Positions 33,971 through 42,226 of a DNA stretch of 64,000 nt are shown in pieces. A program made the position numbers and the translations under genes. Numbering within the stretch: position 1 is the stretch's first letter; each line of letters begins with the position of its first letter. The notes under the pieces are model-generated. The model was not told the origin of the DNA. It did no database searches and saw nothing but the letters and a program-made list of their open reading frames with translations. Origin of the DNA: an uncultured Dorea sp. (GTDB lineage Bacteria; Bacillota; Clostridia; Lachnospirales; Lachnospiraceae). The stretch covers positions 1 to 64,000 of the forward strand of contig URTM01000011.1 of assembly GCA_900550865.1 (NCBI GenBank), read 5' to 3'.

Positions 33971-34654
33971 ATGGATAAGATCAAGATATTAGTAGTAGAT
34001 GATGAAAGCAGAATGCGGAAACTGGTGAAAGATTTCCTCGGAAGAGAAGGATATCAGGTACTGGAAGCCGGAGACGGCATGGAAGCAATGGAAGTATTTT
34101 ATGATGAAAAAGATATTGCACTGATCATTCTGGATGTGATGATGCCGAGAATGGACGGATGGCAAGTGTGCCGTGAAGTGCGCCAGTCATCGAAAGTACC
34201 GATCATCATGCTGACTGCAAGAGCAGAAGAGCGGGATGAATTACAGGGATTTGATCTCGGTGTGGATGAATACATTTCCAAACCGTTTAGTCCGAAGATT
34301 CTGGTGGCCAGAGTCAATGCAATTTTAAGAAGAGCCAACGTATTAAGCGGTGGTGATGAGATTGATGCCGGAGGAATCGTGATCGATAAAGCAGCGCATC
34401 AGGTGAAGATTGAAGGCAAAGAGATTGAATTAAGCTTCAAAGAATTCGAACTGCTGTCATACTTTGTAGAGAATCAGGGCATTGCATTATCAAGAGAGAA
34501 GATACTGAATAATGTCTGGGATTATGATTATTTCGGAGATGCAAGAACCATTGATACCCATGTAAAGAAATTAAGAAGTAAACTTGGAGAAAAAGGAAAT
34601 TACATTAAGACGATCTGGGGTATGGGATACAAATTTGAGGTTGATAAAGCATGA
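33971..34654 (+). CDS. OmpR-family response regulator
   Basis: 227 residues. Receiver domain with acidic pocket DD at 10-11, phosphoacceptor Asp55 in LIILDVMMPRMDG, Thr82 and Lys104 in ISKPF. The C-terminal winged-helix DNA-binding domain has LSFKEFELLSYF, VWDYDYFGDARTIDTHVKKL and IWGMGYKF. The ATG at 33971 follows GAGGAGGG; the frame extends upstream to 33857 but without support. It overlaps the kinase gene by ATGA. The signal and targets are unknown, and the adjacent surface redox genes are candidates by position only. Confidence 0.95.
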   Translation: MDKIKILVVDDESRMRKLVKDFLGREGYQVLEAGDGMEAMEVFYDEKDIALIILDVMMPRMDGWQVCREVRQSSKVPIIMLTARAEERDELQGFDLGVDEYISKPFSPKILVARVNAILRRANVLSGGDEIDAGGIVIDKAAHQVKIEGKEIELSFKEFELLSYFVENQGIALSREKILNNVWDYDYFGDARTIDTHVKKLRSKLGEKGNYIKTIWGMGYKFEVDKA

Positions 34655-36156
34655 AGATCATAAGTAAAGATAAGAAACTGAAGATAAAAAGTGTACATCA
34701 TTCGATCAAGACACAGATGATCACATCCTTTGTGGGACTGTTGATATGTCTGGTCGTGACATTGATGTTCATCAACGGAAAATTTCTGGAGCCGTATTAT
34801 ATAAGTAAGAAGGAATCCCGTTTCATAGAACTTTATGAGAAATTAAATGATGTATCAAATGAAGATAAATGGGACAGCGCAAAGAAGAATAATTCACTCA
34901 TTCATTTCGCTGAAAAGAATAATATTTCTTATCTGGTAATTGAAAAGGATAATGATGTACATACCAATGTGCATGACAAGAATATGCTGAAGAATCAGAT
35001 GATGGGATATTTCCTGAATCAGGCACAGAAAGAAAGCCGGACACTGGATTCTACGGATGTCTATCAGATCAATCAGTCCTGGGATCCGTGGAATCAGAGC
35101 TATTATGTTGACATGTGGGGAAGTCTGGACGACGGCAGCCAGTTCCTGCTTCGAAGTCCGGTGGAAAGTATGCGTGAGAGTGCATCGATATCCAATCGTT
35201 TCTTATTATATATAGGAAGTGTTCTGATTGTTGTGTCCATTCTTCTGATCTGGTATTTTTCAAAAAGGATCACAGATCCGATCCGGGAGCTTGCGAGATT
35301 ATCTGATCGGATGGCAGATCTTGATTTCGATGCGAAATATACCAGCGGTGGAAGTAATGAGATCGGGGAACTGGGAGAGAACTTTAACCGGATGTCAGAG
35401 AAACTGGAAAGTACAATCTCGGAACTTAAAAAGGCTAACAATAGTCTGCAGAAAGACATCGAACAGAAAGACAAGCTGGAAAAGATGCGAAACGAATTCC
35501 TTGGAAATGTATCGCATGAGTTAAAGACACCGATCGCTCTGATCCAGGGCTATGCAGAAGGGTTAAAAGAAGGTGTCAATGAAGATGCGGAGAGCCGGGA
35601 ATTCTACTGTGATGTCATTATGGATGAGGCATCCAAGATGAACCAGATGGTCAAGAATCTGCTGACACTGAACCAGCTGGAATTTGGTGACGAAGATATC
35701 GTATTTGAACGATTTAATCTGACGGCACTGGTCAAAGGTGTTCTGCAGAGTATGGAGATTATGGCGGATCAGGCAGGTGCTAAGATTATGTTTCATGCAG
35801 AAGAGGACATCTATGCATGGGCAGATGAGTTTAAAGTAGAGCAGGTTGTAAGAAATTATGTAAGTAATGCATGCCATCATGTCAGTGGTGATATGGTGAT
35901 CGAAGTAAAGATGGTACAAAAAGACGGCAAGGTTAGAGTATCGGTATTCAACACCGGAACTCCGATACCGGAAGCAGATGTGGCTCATATCTGGGATAAA
36001 TTCTATAAAGTCGATAAAGCGCATACAAGAGAATATGGTGGTAACGGAATCGGCCTTTCAATCGTAAAAGCGATCATGAAGTCATTTAATCAGGATTATG
36101 GTGTGAAGAATTACGACAATGGTGTTGAATTCTGGTTCGAACTTGATGTACAATAA
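34651..36156 (+). CDS. Sensor histidine kinase
   Basis: 501 residues. Two membrane helices (about 24-43 and 186-206) flank an extracytoplasmic sensor of about 140 residues without a recognisable fold. HAMP linker follows, then the HisKA domain with NVSHELKTPIALIQGYAEG, where His289 is the phosphorylation site, and the HATPase domain with VEQVVRNYVSNA, IWDKFYKVD and NGIGLSIVKAI. Transcriptionally and translationally coupled to the response regulator. Confidence 0.95.
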   Translation: MKIISKDKKLKIKSVHHSIKTQMITSFVGLLICLVVTLMFINGKFLEPYYISKKESRFIELYEKLNDVSNEDKWDSAKKNNSLIHFAEKNNISYLVIEKDNDVHTNVHDKNMLKNQMMGYFLNQAQKESRTLDSTDVYQINQSWDPWNQSYYVDMWGSLDDGSQFLLRSPVESMRESASISNRFLLYIGSVLIVVSILLIWYFSKRITDPIRELARLSDRMADLDFDAKYTSGGSNEIGELGENFNRMSEKLESTISELKKANNSLQKDIEQKDKLEKMRNEFLGNVSHELKTPIALIQGYAEGLKEGVNEDAESREFYCDVIMDEASKMNQMVKNLLTLNQLEFGDEDIVFERFNLTALVKGVLQSMEIMADQAGAKIMFHAEEDIYAWADEFKVEQVVRNYVSNACHHVSGDMVIEVKMVQKDGKVRVSVFNTGTPIPEADVAHIWDKFYKVDKAHTREYGGNGIGLSIVKAIMKSFNQDYGVKNYDNGVEFWFELDVQ

Positions 36157-36205
36157 TATGTAATAATTTATTTTACACACCACACACGAAAGGCAGGACA
36201 ACAAG

Positions 36206-36811
36206 ATGATTGCAATTATCGATTACGATGCGGGAAATATAAAGAGCGTGGAGAAAGCCATGCAGCTTCTGGGACAGGAAGTAACGATCACAAGAGACAG
36301 AGAGACGATCATGAATGCAGATAAGGTAATCCTTCCGGGAGTCGGAGCATTCGGAGATGCGATGGGTAAGCTCAGACAGTATGGACTGGATGAAGTGATC
36401 AGAGATGTAACGGCAAAGGGAACACCATTTCTTGGAATCTGCCTGGGACTGCAGTTATTATTTGAACGAAGTGATGAGACACCGGGAGTGGACGGTCTTG
36501 GAATCTTAAAAGGTGAGATCTTGCGAATCCCGGATCAGGAAGGACTGAAGATCCCGCATATGGGATGGAACTCCCTGAAATTCCAGAATAACGGAAGATT
36601 GTTCAAAGGCATTCCGGAAGATTCGTATGTATATTTTGTTCACTCTTATTATCTGAAAGCAGAAGATGAAGGAATCGTGACAGCTACGACAGAGTATAGC
36701 ACACACATTCATGCTTCGGTAGAGCAGGGAAATGTATTTGCCTGCCAGTTCCATCCGGAGAAGAGCAGTGACATCGGAATTCAGATATTAAAGAACTTTG
36801 TGGAATTATAA
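36206..36811 (+). CDS. hisH: Imidazole glycerol phosphate synthase subunit HisH
   Basis: 201 residues. Glutamine amidotransferase that supplies ammonia to HisF in histidine synthesis. The nucleophile elbow is FLGICLGLQLLF, with VLPGVGAFGDAM near the N terminus and the His-Glu pair in CQFHPEKSS. It precedes hisF by 14 bp. No other his genes are in the window. Confidence 0.97.
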   Translation: MIAIIDYDAGNIKSVEKAMQLLGQEVTITRDRETIMNADKVILPGVGAFGDAMGKLRQYGLDEVIRDVTAKGTPFLGICLGLQLLFERSDETPGVDGLGILKGEILRIPDQEGLKIPHMGWNSLKFQNNGRLFKGIPEDSYVYFVHSYYLKAEDEGIVTATTEYSTHIHASVEQGNVFACQFHPEKSSDIGIQILKNFVEL

Positions 36812-36825
36812 GGGAGGACATTAGC

Positions 36826-37587
36826 ATGCATACAAAAAGAATCATTCCATGTCTGGATGTAAATAACGGAAGAGTTGTAAAAGGTGTGAATTTCGTATCG
36901 TTAAGAGATGCCGGAGATCCGGTTGAGATTGCAAAAGCTTATGATAAGGCGGGTGCAGATGAGCTGGTATTTTTGGATATTACAGCATCGTCAGATGCCA
37001 GAGGAACCGTGGTTGATATGGTTCGTAAAGTAGCGGAAAATGTATTCATTCCGTTTACCGTGGGTGGTGGAATCCGTACGGTAGATGATTTTAAAGCGTT
37101 ATTAAGAGAAGGTGCGGATAAGATTTCCATCAATTCTTCTGCAATCAATACACCGAACCTGATCTCTGAAGCAGCAGAGAAGTTCGGAAGCCAGTGTGTG
37201 GTTGTGGCGATCGATGCAAAGAAACGGGAAGATGGAAGCGGATGGAATATCTATAAAAATGGCGGCCGTATCGATGTGGGAATTGATGCTGTAGAATGGG
37301 CAGCAAAAGTGGAAAAACTCGGTGCAGGCGAGATTCTTCTGACCAGTATGGACTGTGACGGAACAAAAGCTGGTTATGATCTGGAACTTACGAGATCAAT
37401 CGCAGAAGAAGTGAATATTCCAGTAATCGCATCCGGCGGAGCAGGTAATCTGGAACATTTCTATGATGCACTGATAGAAGGGAAAGCAGATGCAGCACTG
37501 GCAGCATCCTTATTCCACTACAAAGAGCTGGAGATCAAAGAAGTAAAAGAATATTTAAGAGGAAAAGGTGTATCTGTCCGTCTGTAG
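36826..37587 (+). CDS. hisF: Imidazole glycerol phosphate synthase subunit HisF
   Basis: 253 residues, TIM barrel cyclase. RIIPCLDVNNGRVVKGVNF has the catalytic Asp, and the second catalytic Asp lies in LLTSMDCDGTKAGYD. Phosphate-binding VIASGGAGN is also present. It joins HisH to form IGP and AICAR from PRFAR; AICAR then feeds the transformylase encoded at 12695. AGGGAGG precedes the ATG. Confidence 0.97.
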   Translation: MHTKRIIPCLDVNNGRVVKGVNFVSLRDAGDPVEIAKAYDKAGADELVFLDITASSDARGTVVDMVRKVAENVFIPFTVGGGIRTVDDFKALLREGADKISINSSAINTPNLISEAAEKFGSQCVVVAIDAKKREDGSGWNIYKNGGRIDVGIDAVEWAAKVEKLGAGEILLTSMDCDGTKAGYDLELTRSIAEEVNIPVIASGGAGNLEHFYDALIEGKADAALAASLFHYKELEIKEVKEYLRGKGVSVRL

Positions 37588-37641
37588 TTTGTAGTCTGCA
37601 TGACAGCGTGGACAGAGGATAAAAAGGATAGTGTAAAGAAC

Positions 37642-38310
37642 ATGGCAGCAATCAATAATGACTGGCTGGAGGCTCTGAAAGGAGAGTTCAAAAAGCCATA
37701 TTATAAAAAATTATTTGAGACAGTAAATGAAGAATACAGGACAAGGCAGATATTCCCGCCGGCGGATGATATATTTAATGCATTTCATCTGACACCGCTG
37801 CATAGTGTGAAAGCGGTAATTCTGGGACAGGATCCATATCATAATGTGGGACAGGCACATGGACTCTGCTTTTCGGTAAAGAAAGGTGTGGATGTGCCGC
37901 CGTCGCTTGTGAATATATACAAAGAACTTCATGATGATCTGGGCTGTGCGATCCCGAATCACGGATGTCTGACAAAGTGGGCAGAACAGGGTGTACTGAT
38001 GCTGAATACGGTATTAACCGTAAGGGCACACCAGGCGAATTCCCATAAGGATATCGGATGGGAAGAATTTACTGATGCGGCGATCATGGCACTTAACAGT
38101 CAGGACCGCCCGATCGTGTTCATCTTATGGGGAGCACCGGCGCAGAGAAAGGCAAGGATGCTGAATAATCCAAAGCATCTGATCTTAAAAGCACCGCATC
38201 CAAGTCCGCTGTCTGCATACCGCGGATTCTTTGGAAGCAAACCGTTCAGCCAGACGAATGATTATCTGAGAGCTCACGGGGTGGAGCCGATCGATTGGCA
38301 GATTGAATAA
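37642..38310 (+). CDS. ung: Uracil-DNA glycosylase
   Basis: 222 residues from ATG 37642, a normal length for family 1 UDG. The catalytic water-activating motif is VILGQDPYHN, followed by NTVLTVRAHQANSH and the DNA-intercalation loop HPSPLSAYRGFFGS. It removes uracil from DNA. An upstream ATG at 37600 lacks a ribosome binding site and adds 14 non-conserved residues. It lies 54 bp after hisF and may be co-transcribed. Confidence 0.96.
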   Translation: MAAINNDWLEALKGEFKKPYYKKLFETVNEEYRTRQIFPPADDIFNAFHLTPLHSVKAVILGQDPYHNVGQAHGLCFSVKKGVDVPPSLVNIYKELHDDLGCAIPNHGCLTKWAEQGVLMLNTVLTVRAHQANSHKDIGWEEFTDAAIMALNSQDRPIVFILWGAPAQRKARMLNNPKHLILKAPHPSPLSAYRGFFGSKPFSQTNDYLRAHGVEPIDWQIE

Positions 38311-38332
38311 ATGAGGAGAATATAGAAAAAGT

Positions 38333-38854
38333 ATGAAAAGAGTAAAAGCACTACTTGCAATATTAAGTGCAGGTCTGTTACTGACCGCCTGTGGGAATCC
38401 TTCTAAAAAGGGCGTTGAATATCTGGAAAAAGGAGAATATGACCAGGCGATTGAACAATTCGAACAGGCAGTAGAAAAGAATAAGAATACCGGGGATGCC
38501 TGGCGGGGAATCGGCATTGCCGAATGGGAACAGAAAGATTATAAAGGCGCAAGAAATGCATTCAAGAAGGCCTTGGATAATGACGCTGAAAAGACGGGAA
38601 CGATCTACAACCTGATCGGAAACTGTGACCTGAAGTTAGGAAAAGCGAAAGAAGCGTTGAACTATTATAATATTGGTCTGGAACAGGATGATGTCAGCAA
38701 GAAGCTGAAGAAAGAAATGAAATATAATATCATCGTTGCGTATGAGAAGATGGAAGACTGGGACAGTGCAGAAGTAAAGCTGGAAGAATACCTGGAAAGT
38801 TATCCGAACGACAAAGCAGCAAAAAAAGAAGCAGAATTTCTGGAGACACGATAA
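38333..38854 (+). CDS. TPR-repeat lipoprotein
   Basis: 173 residues. Lipoprotein signal ALLAILSAGLLLTACGN with lipobox LTAC. The mature part is built of tetratricopeptide repeats (YLEKGEYDQAIEQFEQAVEK, the DAWRGIGIAEWEQKDYKGAR repeat, and IYNLIGNCDLKLGKAKEALN), which bind other proteins. Location outside the membrane. The partner is unknown. It follows ung by 22 bp and precedes hflX. Confidence 0.85.
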   Translation: MKRVKALLAILSAGLLLTACGNPSKKGVEYLEKGEYDQAIEQFEQAVEKNKNTGDAWRGIGIAEWEQKDYKGARNAFKKALDNDAEKTGTIYNLIGNCDLKLGKAKEALNYYNIGLEQDDVSKKLKKEMKYNIIVAYEKMEDWDSAEVKLEEYLESYPNDKAAKKEAEFLETR

Positions 38855-38895
38855 CAGAGACAGGGTGGAAATAGAAAAGAAATATAATAGAAAAT

Positions 38896-40164
38896 ATGAT
38901 AGAAATAAAAAATGAAACAGAAAAAGTAATCCTGGTGGGAGTTTCACTCTCAGATCAGGATGATACAAAAGAGTCACTGGAAGAGTTAAAAGATCTGGTA
39001 TCGACAGCGGGAGCCGAGACGGTAGGAATGGTGATCCAGAACCGGGAACAGCAGCATCCGGGGACCTATGTCGGAAAGGGAAAGATCGAAGAATTAAAAA
39101 GTATGATCTGGGGGCTGCGTGCAACAGGAATTGTATGCGATGATGAATTGTCTCCGGCGCAGATGAAGAACCTGCAGGATGAACTGGATGTAAAAGTCAT
39201 GGACAGAACCCTGATCATTCTGGATATCTTTGCGGCGAGGGCATCGACCAGTGAAGGTAAGATACAGGTGGAGCTGGCACAGCTTAAGTATCAGCAGACC
39301 AGACTGACCGGCTGGGGAAGAGCAATGTCGAGACTGGGAGGCGGAATCGGAACCAGAGGTCCGGGAGAAAAGAAGCTTGAGATGGACCGCCGTCTGATCA
39401 AAAGCCGGATCGCACAGTTGAACCGCGAATTAAAAGATGTCAAGAAACACCGGGAAGTGACCAGAGAGCAGAGAAGCAGAAGCCACATTCCGGTAGCTGC
39501 AATCGTAGGATATACAAATGCCGGGAAATCGACACTGTTAAATACACTGACTGGTGCAGGAATTCTTGCAGAAGATAAATTATTTGCAACTTTGGATCCG
39601 ACAACAAGAGATCTGAAGCTGCCAAGCGGGCAGGAAATCCTGATGACGGATACGGTTGGATTCATCAGAAAACTGCCGCATCATCTGATCGAAGCGTTCC
39701 GGAGCACACTCGAAGAGGCAAAATATGCGGATATTATTCTGCATGTAGTAGATGCTTCAAATCCACAGATGGATGAGCAGATGTACACCGTATATGCGAC
39801 ACTGCAGAATCTTGGAGTGAAAGACAAGCCGGTGATCACCGTATTCAATAAGATCGATCGGATGGAAGATACCTGGGTTCCGAGAGACCTGCGTGCGGAC
39901 TATCATGTGAAGATCTCAGCAAAGACGGGAGAAGGAATTACAGAATTCCTTCAGTCCATAGAGGCTGTATTAAGAGAGCAGAAAGTGGAGATTGAGGCAG
40001 TATATCCATATAAAGAAGCAGGAAAGATCCAGCAGATCCGGAAATACGGGGAGCTGCAGGAGGAAGAATACCGGGAAGACGGTATCTTCGTAAGAGCTTT
40101 TGTTCCGGCAGAACTTTACGGACAGGTGCGTCCGGAAGGTGTTACGCCGAATAACTGCTTATAA
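38896..40164 (+). CDS. hflX: GTPase HflX
   Basis: 422 residues. HflX splits stalled 70S ribosomes during stress. The N-terminal HflX domain includes PGTYVGKGKIEEL and the signature linker GGGIGTRGPGEKKLEMDRR. The G domain has G1 GYTNAGKSTLLN, G3 DTVGFIRKLPHHLIEAF and G4 NKID. The C-terminal extension ends at 40164 and overlaps the convergent AraC gene by 49 bp. Confidence 0.96.
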   Translation: MIEIKNETEKVILVGVSLSDQDDTKESLEELKDLVSTAGAETVGMVIQNREQQHPGTYVGKGKIEELKSMIWGLRATGIVCDDELSPAQMKNLQDELDVKVMDRTLIILDIFAARASTSEGKIQVELAQLKYQQTRLTGWGRAMSRLGGGIGTRGPGEKKLEMDRRLIKSRIAQLNRELKDVKKHREVTREQRSRSHIPVAAIVGYTNAGKSTLLNTLTGAGILAEDKLFATLDPTTRDLKLPSGQEILMTDTVGFIRKLPHHLIEAFRSTLEEAKYADIILHVVDASNPQMDEQMYTVYATLQNLGVKDKPVITVFNKIDRMEDTWVPRDLRADYHVKISAKTGEGITEFLQSIEAVLREQKVEIEAVYPYKEAGKIQQIRKYGELQEEEYREDGIFVRAFVPAELYGQVRPEGVTPNNCL

Positions 40165-40955
40165 GCTCTGGAAAATGTAGAATAATCTTTAAATCCACAA
40201 TCGTAACAAACCTGTGTGCCGGGCGCACCGGAAGACAATAATTCTTTTGCAAGCAGGAGCCGCTTTTGGGAGATGTACTGTCCCAGTGTATAGCCGGTTT
40301 CCTGCTTGAATAATCTCATCATATAATATTTACTGATGTAGAACTGCTTAGCGATCAGGTCGATCGATAAGTTTTCGCAGAGGTGTTCGCCGACATAATC
40401 AAGGATGGCGAGCACCTTTTCGTTGCAGTTATCTGTGTCAATGTATTCCAGACGGTTCTTTCTTACGGCACGGTTCAGATGGATCATGAATTCCAGGAAC
40501 ATTACCTGCCGGTAGAGCTCGGAAGCATAGCCGCCGTCCGTGAAAGAATGTTCCAGATTAGAGATAGAACGGAACAGGGAACTCTTTTCCGGTGACGGGA
40601 TGCGCAGAACATTGGAGTGTTCCTGATCGGCTTTTTGGAAACAGTAGCTCAGATCGTAGTTTTCAGTCTGGTATGCGTTCATGAAATTCGGAGAGATGTA
40701 GACAATGATTCTTTCATATGGACAGGAATTGTCTACCGTCAGCTTATGGATATCCCCCTGCTTTACCAGAACGATATCATAAGGTTTCAGGTCGTAAGAA
40801 CGGCCTTCGATCATATAATTGACCTTTCCCTGAATGAAGATCGTGATTTTATCAAAGTCGTGATAGTGATAATCCACTTCTGTTGTTTCCTGATCCGTGA
40901 GGTGAAAAAGTTTGAATTCACTGTTCAGGTATCCTTTTTTTTCGTATTGTTCCAT
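40116..40955 (-). CDS. AraC-family transcriptional regulator
   Basis: 279 residues. An N-terminal cupin-like sensor domain (VDYHYHDFDKITIFIQGKVN, IVLVKQGDIHKL) and two C-terminal helix-turn-helix units: LSIDLIAKQFYISKYYMMRL and QVCYDCGFKDYSTFSRAYKQ followed by FGVTPS. On the minus strand, GGAGG sits 9 bp before the ATG at 40955; the ATG at 40970 lies upstream of that site. Direct and inverted repeats in the divergent control region with dapF look like its operators. Its 3' end overlaps hflX in the opposite direction. Confidence 0.9.
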   Translation of the reverse strand: MEQYEKKGYLNSEFKLFHLTDQETTEVDYHYHDFDKITIFIQGKVNYMIEGRSYDLKPYDIVLVKQGDIHKLTVDNSCPYERIIVYISPNFMNAYQTENYDLSYCFQKADQEHSNVLRIPSPEKSSLFRSISNLEHSFTDGGYASELYRQVMFLEFMIHLNRAVRKNRLEYIDTDNCNEKVLAILDYVGEHLCENLSIDLIAKQFYISKYYMMRLFKQETGYTLGQYISQKRLLLAKELLSSGAPGTQVCYDCGFKDYSTFSRAYKQLFGVTPSGRTCP

Positions 40956-41028
40956 ATATATTTCCTCCATATATTAAAAATGCGGAAAGCTTTTAATCTG
41001 TCTCCTGTATTTAGTTTATAGGAAAATG

Positions 41029-41080
41029 GCATTATTTGCAAGAAACAGAGCATTATTTGTGTAGATTATGGAAATAATGC
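41029..41080. promoter_or_regulatory. Repeat operator between the AraC gene and dapF
   Basis: GCATTATTTG occurs at 41029-41038 and 41050-41059, exactly 21 bp (two helical turns) apart, and AAATAATGC appears inverted at 41072-41080. Directly repeated half-sites with this spacing are usual for AraC-family proteins. The site lies in the 300-bp gap between the divergent AraC and dapF genes. Confidence 0.6.
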
Positions 41081-41255
41081 CTGTTATGATAAGGGTAAAG
41101 AGAACGTTGTTGATAACAGATTTTGCAGACGGAAATTTCTCTGCACGGATCAGACATGATCAAAAAAAATAAAAACAAAATAAAAGAAACTTTAAAATAT
41201 AATAAGAGCTGGGAATCAAAAATTGGAAATCAGACAAAGATCAGGAGGAAGAAAG

Positions 41256-42113
41256 ATGAAAGTAGTATTGGAACGTTATCATGGACTGGGAAATGATTAT
41301 CTTGTATTTGATCCAAATCACAATGAATTGAAACTGGATCAGGCAAATGTAAAAATGATCTGTGACCGTAATGAAGGCCTTGGCGCTGACGGAGTTCTGG
41401 AAGGTCCGATTCTGAAGGAAGATGGTATGCATGTAAAAGTATGGAATCCGGATGGAAGTGAATCAGAGACCAGTGGAAATGGTGTCCGCATTTTTGCAAA
41501 ATATCTGAAGGATGCCAGTTATGTACAGAAAAAGAATTTTAAATTATATACAGGAAATGGTCCGGTGGAAGTGACATTCTTGAATGAAGATGGAAGCCGC
41601 CTGCGTGTATCTATGGGAAAATTATCATTCTGGAGTGATGAGATCCCGGTAATTGGTGAGAGACGTGAAGTGATCAACGAGGATATGGTATTTGGAAGAA
41701 CGCTGTATCCGGTTACCTGTGTATCCATCGGTAATCCACACTGTGTTATCCCGATGCGTGAGATTTCCAAACCGCTGGTATGCAAGATTGGTGATTATTC
41801 TGAGATTGCAAGATATTTCCCGAACAGAATCAATACACAGATCATGCAGGTGATCGATAAAGAGAATATCGCGATTGAGATCTTTGAGCGTGGTGCAGGA
41901 TATACCAGAGCATCCGGAACCGGAGCATGTGCGGCAGCAGGTGTGGCATACAAACTGGGACTTACAAACAGCAAGGTGATCGTGCATATGCCGGGAGGAG
42001 AACTCCAGGTGGAAGTAGAAGATGACTGGAATGTATACATGACAGGAGATGTGTTCTACGTTGCAAAGATGACACTCAGTAATGAATTTGCAGAGAGACT
42101 GCGTGCATTATAA
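41256..42113 (+). CDS. dapF: Diaminopimelate epimerase homologue with both catalytic Cys replaced by Ser
   Basis: 285 residues with the DapF fold throughout: RYHGLGNDYLVFD, CDRNEGLGADGVL, SIGNPHCVIP and ERGAGYTRASGTGACAAAG. DapF interconverts LL- and meso-diaminopimelate using two cysteines, one in a CGNG motif and one in an A-C-G-T-G motif. Here the first is Ser73 in SETSGNGVR (codon AGT at 41472-41474) and the second is Ser220 in ASGTGACA (codon TCC at 41913-41915). Either this lineage uses serine, or the protein has another activity. The ATG at 41256 follows AGGAGGAAG. Gene symbol given for homology. Confidence 0.82.
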   Translation: MKVVLERYHGLGNDYLVFDPNHNELKLDQANVKMICDRNEGLGADGVLEGPILKEDGMHVKVWNPDGSESETSGNGVRIFAKYLKDASYVQKKNFKLYTGNGPVEVTFLNEDGSRLRVSMGKLSFWSDEIPVIGERREVINEDMVFGRTLYPVTCVSIGNPHCVIPMREISKPLVCKIGDYSEIARYFPNRINTQIMQVIDKENIAIEIFERGAGYTRASGTGACAAAGVAYKLGLTNSKVIVHMPGGELQVEVEDDWNVYMTGDVFYVAKMTLSNEFAERLRAL

Positions 42114-42226
42114 AAGATAGGTAAAAGTATTACAAATGTTAATGGAAAGAGCATGGGAAAAGTAATTTTTTACGGCTATACACAAACATATATTCGTGTT
42201 ATACTAGGGCATAAGGAGGAGACCTT

